Below the pieces are notes generated by a model that worked only from the letters and a program-made list of their open reading frames with translations, did not search any database and was not told the DNA's origin. From the NCBI GenBank assembly GCA_025716855.1, contig JAIXMQ010000223.1, positions 1 through 10,247 on the forward strand: a DNA stretch of 10,247 nt, read 5' to 3'. The translations under genes and the position numbers were made by a program. Source of the DNA: Pilaira anomala (Eukaryota > Mucoromycota > Mucoromycetes > Mucorales > Mucoraceae). Below are positions 7,286 to 10,247 of this stretch, in pieces; positions within the stretch are counted from its first letter, which is position 1; every line of letters begins with the position of its first letter.

Positions 7286-7728
7286 ATAGTCGCATAGTTT
7301 AGAAATATGGAGCTCTCAGTTAATTTTGAATAAAAAAAAAATGTCTTTGTTCGTTGTCATTTAATTTATCGCCTTTTATTTTATTTTTATAAAACCCTTC
7401 AAACCGAATTCCAACAAATATATTCATTGTTTTTCGATACTATCTTTTAATTTTATAATGTTTTAAAATTATTTTTGAATTCAAAATTTACGGCGTAAGT
7501 CCAGTATATAATTTTAACAATTAACGAGTTTGGACCCTCGCCTCCTTTCCGGTAACTTTTTTGACCTCCGCTACGCTATGGTAAAAAGTTGACCTCCAAT
7601 ACGGAGAGTAAGCAAACTCGCCCTGCGGGTTTCGGGTAAAATAAATGCTTATCACTAGATGTTATCTGTCAATATGGATTTAGATAATGCTAATAAATCA
7701 TGAAAAAAAAAGTAATAATAATATGTAT
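7286..7728. other. Spacer between the Harbinger element and the Helitron helicase
   Basis: The first about 200 bases are AT-rich with homopolymer runs and no gene. From about 7497 to 7640 the composition becomes much richer in G and C and holds nested inverted repeats (separate entry). The last about 90 bases are AT-rich up to the helicase stop codon. In minus-strand sense this is the downstream flank of the helicase, where a Helitron 3' end would be expected. I could not place a CTRR terminus after a hairpin. Confidence 0.4.
7525..7632. repeat. Nested inverted repeats and alternative hairpins
   Basis: CGAGTTTG (7525-7532) is the exact reverse complement of CAAACTCG (7613-7620). Inside, AACTTTTT (7554-7561) pairs with AAAAAGTT (7583-7590), and TTGACCTCC is directly repeated at 7561-7569 and 7589-7597. 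The right arm also belongs to a compact hairpin, AAACTCGC-CCT-GCGGGTTT (7614-7632, one mismatch), so two structures compete for it. Function unknown: a foldback/MITE-like element or part of a Helitron 3' end are both possible. Confidence 0.55.
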
Positions 7729-10247
7729 TTATTGAGTTAAAAAAACTTCTTTGTAAACAATATTTTCTGTATAATGACCACGTATATCTTTGAGAGCAGA
7801 GATTTTTGGTTCTATAAGAATTTTAAGAGAAGAAGGTAATTTTACTCTTGAAAAAGCGACATATAATTGGCCATGGCTGAAAACATGGTTTGGTAAATAT
7901 AAACCAACAGAGTCCAAAGTTTGACCTTGCGCTTTGTTAATGGTCATGGCAAATGCAAGTCGTAATGGAAACTGGGTCCTTCTAAACTCAATAGGAATTT
8001 GATTTCCTGAAGCTTCATAATGAAATCGAATTCGTGGAATACATACAATATCACCAGCATTAGGCCCGGTGGACGATTCAGCTTCTATGACGTTTCGACC
8101 CATTGATCTGACAAGCAATCTTGTTCCATTACAGAGACCACCCGCAGGATCCAAATTTCCTTAAGAGCATTACAGGAGTTCCTATTTTGAGTAATAGTTC
8201 ATGAGGAGGTAAAGAACCATTGTTGATAGCGTTTAAAAATTCAACTGGAGTATTCAGTTGGTTTTCCAAATTGATAATTTCATCATTGCTATAGTAAAGC
8301 TTTTCATTTCCAGGAATTAAATTAAATAAACAGCTGTTGATTTCTGTCACATCAATATTTTTTGGTGTCATGATAGAGCGCGAAGCGAAATAGTTTTGTT
8401 GAAACATACCATTAGCTAAATCTGGATAAACCTCTTCGACTAACTTTAAAACATTACTTCCTGCGACATGCATTGAAGCTGGAACAGGAATATAATTTGA
8501 GTTTGTGTTGTTTGGTGTTAACCTTAACGTAGGTACTTTCCCTTCACCAACTTCCAATAAATAATCTGCAAATTGTTGGAGCTCGTTTGCAAGAGATTTA
8601 TTGTTGGATTGAAATGCTTGTTGAACTCTCATATTGACCCGTAATTTCAATACTTGTACCTTAGGCCACAGAAAAGACCTATTCATACACTGCCGAACTA
8701 CCTCAGACCTACTTGCACTGGGTATAACAGGTAATACTTGTCTGAAATCACCACCAAACACCATCAACCTTCCACCAAAAGTTGTTGATTCAAACGCAGA
8801 ATTTTCATCTTTGAATATATCTTTCAGTGTACGATCAACTGCTTCAAAAATACCTTTGCTTGTCATTGAAGATTCATCCCAAACAATCAACTTTGCCCTT
8901 CTAATCAAATCAGCTGCATGAGAACGGGGGGATATATTACACATGGATGTTGAAGTAACTTTGATAGGTATACTGAAAACAAATTGTGACGTTCTACCAC
9001 CTTTTAAGAGTAATGCAGCAGCACCTGTTGAAGCTACAGATATTACTATGTTACCGATTCTTCTCACATAATCCGATAGAGCATTGAAAAGGAAGGTTTT
9101 ATCCGTTCCTCCAGGACCGTCGACAAAAAAAAGTCTGGCCTTCGTTGGGTCTTCTATCCCGTTATCAACCATTTGTCGAACTGTGTCAAAAACAATCTTT
9201 TGATCTTCATTGAATGCAAGTGTAGAAGGATCAATTGATCTAAGAGATTCTTCGATAAGAGCATTATGTGTTCTGAATAACAATAGGATATTAACACCAC
9301 CGTCTGTTTATTGTTGTACTCTGGTATCAATATCAGGAAACACAGATGAAAAGCCTTCCATGGTACGAAGATCCAGTCTATGTTCAGCCAAAATATCATT
9401 GATATCTAACAGGCAATGAGAATACATATCTTCTGTTATTTCTGTTGGTATCGGTTTGTCCTTGTTCAGTTGATAGTCTTACTTCTTGTCGAAAGTAATC
9501 CTGAGAAAGGGCATCCTTTTGTTCTAACCATAATTCGAATGGATTTGTACACTCACAGAAAGCAATCATGACAACAAAAAGTCTTCTAAGAGAAGAAGGC
9601 ATTTGATTTGTAGCAGCTTCTGCAAGAGCTGAAGACCACACAGTGTCATCTGAAAGTAGTCCCATAGCGCGGGCTGCAGCTTTAAAGGTTAGATAAACCT
9701 GACCATTTACTGTACGTATATCAGCGAAAGATTTTGCACCTGGTACTTTGTAAAGAAGTAGTCTTAAATGGTACTTTTCAACTTGTTGTGGAGAAACGGT
9801 ATAAATACGACCAATTGAAATCCCCTTCTCTCTCAATTTCCATTGTCTTGGCTGTAACTGCTTACAAAACGTATATTTTTCACAAAATTCAGGATAAAGA
9901 ACTGTTGCGGCTGCCATATCACCATTTTGCTCTGCAGTTTGGTTGTACTTAAGCCAAGCAGTTAAGGTTGTTTCATTTGGCTCACGATTTAATACCATAG
10001 AAGGCGAATCATTTGCTCGAAAGTATATTTCTTGCTCGTTTTCCAAATGTATTGCTAATCGTTGATGGGAAGGGTATTCTTTATGCATTGGAAAAGAAAA
10101 TATTCTCCAACATGCTTCTGCAGCAGAAACATATCTCGCATCCAAAAAAAGATCAATTTCATCCAAATTAACTTCCTGACCATCAATGTTGACAGTAGCA
10201 CGATCATTGCCTTTGTAAACATACTTGTAAATATATTTTACTGAATG
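7729..10247 (-). mobile_element. Helitron, 3' (helicase) portion, running off the right edge
   Basis: The minus strand encodes the middle and C-terminal parts of a Helitron RepHel protein over at least 2.5 kb. The Rep (HUH nuclease) region would lie beyond position 10247. The Helitron call, rather than a host PIF1 gene, rests on the segment before the helicase, in particular VKYIYKYVYKGNDRA and ARYVSAAEACWRIF, which is specific to Helitron proteins. The element's own termini are not identified in the window. Confidence 0.88.
7729..10247 (-). pseudogene. Helitron RepHel protein, Pif1-type helicase part, broken, N-terminus outside window
   Basis: Three stretches are open. 10247 to about 9470 starts inside the protein with SVKYIYKYVYKGNDRA, then ARYVSAAEACWRIFSF, LAIHLENEQEIYF, ISIGRIYTV and a Leu-rich region. 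A frameshift near 9465-9480 moves to the frame reading PTEITEDMYSHCLLDIND, which meets TAA at 9310-9308 and continues in frame to about 8155. A second shift there (an extra A in AGGAAATTTGG) leads to the last frame, ending at 7729. Helicase motifs in order: Walker A GPGGTDKT (GGTGKT expected; the Gly-to-Asp codon is 9103-9101), VASTGAAALLLKGGRTS (Ia), IVWDESSM (Walker B), FGGDFRQVLPVIP (III), LRVNMRV (IV), FAMTINKAQGQTLDSVGLYL (V) and GQLYVAFSRV (VI), then VYKEVF and the stop. A functional protein would use ATP to unwind DNA during rolling-circle transposition. With two shifts, a stop and a damaged ATP loop, this copy cannot. Confidence 0.9.

Noticed and set aside
7614..7632. Canonical Helitron 3' terminal hairpin
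   Set aside because: In minus-strand reading no CTRR follows the hairpin within about a dozen bases, so the terminus is unproven. It is kept only as a hypothesis.
8634..8921. Plus-strand ORF antisense to the helicase
   Set aside because: It is a shadow of the conserved helicase frame on the minus strand.
7729..10247. A host PIF1 helicase gene
   Set aside because: The Helitron-specific region before the helicase (KYVYKGNDRA, ARYVSAAEACWRIF) is present, and the gene is broken.
1..10247. CRISPR arrays, bacterial operons, phage or defence systems
   Set aside because: There are no spaced direct repeats and no ribosome-binding-site/operon layout. The content is eukaryotic transposons.

Overview
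The window is AT-rich eukaryotic DNA in which almost everything recognisable is a transposable element. I see no host gene, tRNA, rRNA or CRISPR array. Relics of five element classes lie side by side: a Ty3/gypsy-type LTR retrotransposon, a LINE 3' fragment, a Tc1/mariner-type MITE, a PIF/Harbinger DNA transposon and a Helitron. The mix of families, the sequence style of the Gag and Pol products and the AT-rich spacers suggest an early-diverging fungus (Mucoromycota-like). That assignment is inference from protein style only.

Layout. (1) Positions about 208-2981, minus strand: a decayed gag-pro-RT retrotransposon. Its reverse transcriptase core (about 355-1467) is still one open frame. The protease is split by a frameshift, and gag survives only as homologous-looking segments spread over several frames. 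Integrase is absent, and the left part of the window holds only a damaged post-RT segment. (2) 3177-3611, plus strand: the C-terminal end of a LINE ORF2 (zinc-knuckle-like zf-RVT region), probably a 5'-truncated insertion. (3) 4044-4216: a 173-bp MITE with 25-bp terminal inverted repeats (22/25 matching) and TA target duplications. (4) 4768-7282: a structurally complete 2,515-bp PIF/Harbinger element with 41-bp TIRs (38/41 matching) and TAA target duplications. It carries a transposase on the plus strand and a Myb/SANT-like partner gene on the minus strand, facing each other 19 bp apart. Both genes keep one reading frame but each has two in-frame stops. One transposase stop falls on the catalytic Glu, and a catalytic Asp has become Gly. 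(5) 7729-10247, minus strand, running off the right edge: the C-terminal part of a Helitron RepHel protein (central region plus Pif1-type helicase) with two frameshifts, one stop and a damaged Walker A motif.

No element here looks able to move by itself. The Harbinger element still has both ends and both target duplications, so it could in principle be mobilised by a relative. The rest is at various stages of decay: the Harbinger element is damaged only by substitutions, the Helitron by a few single-base indels, and the retrotransposon's gag is heavily scrambled. The region therefore reads as a transposon-rich intergenic or heterochromatic block. Gaps between the elements are AT-rich and contain no gene I can support. 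The one other structured spot is a GC-richer nested inverted repeat at 7525-7632, downstream of the Helitron helicase.
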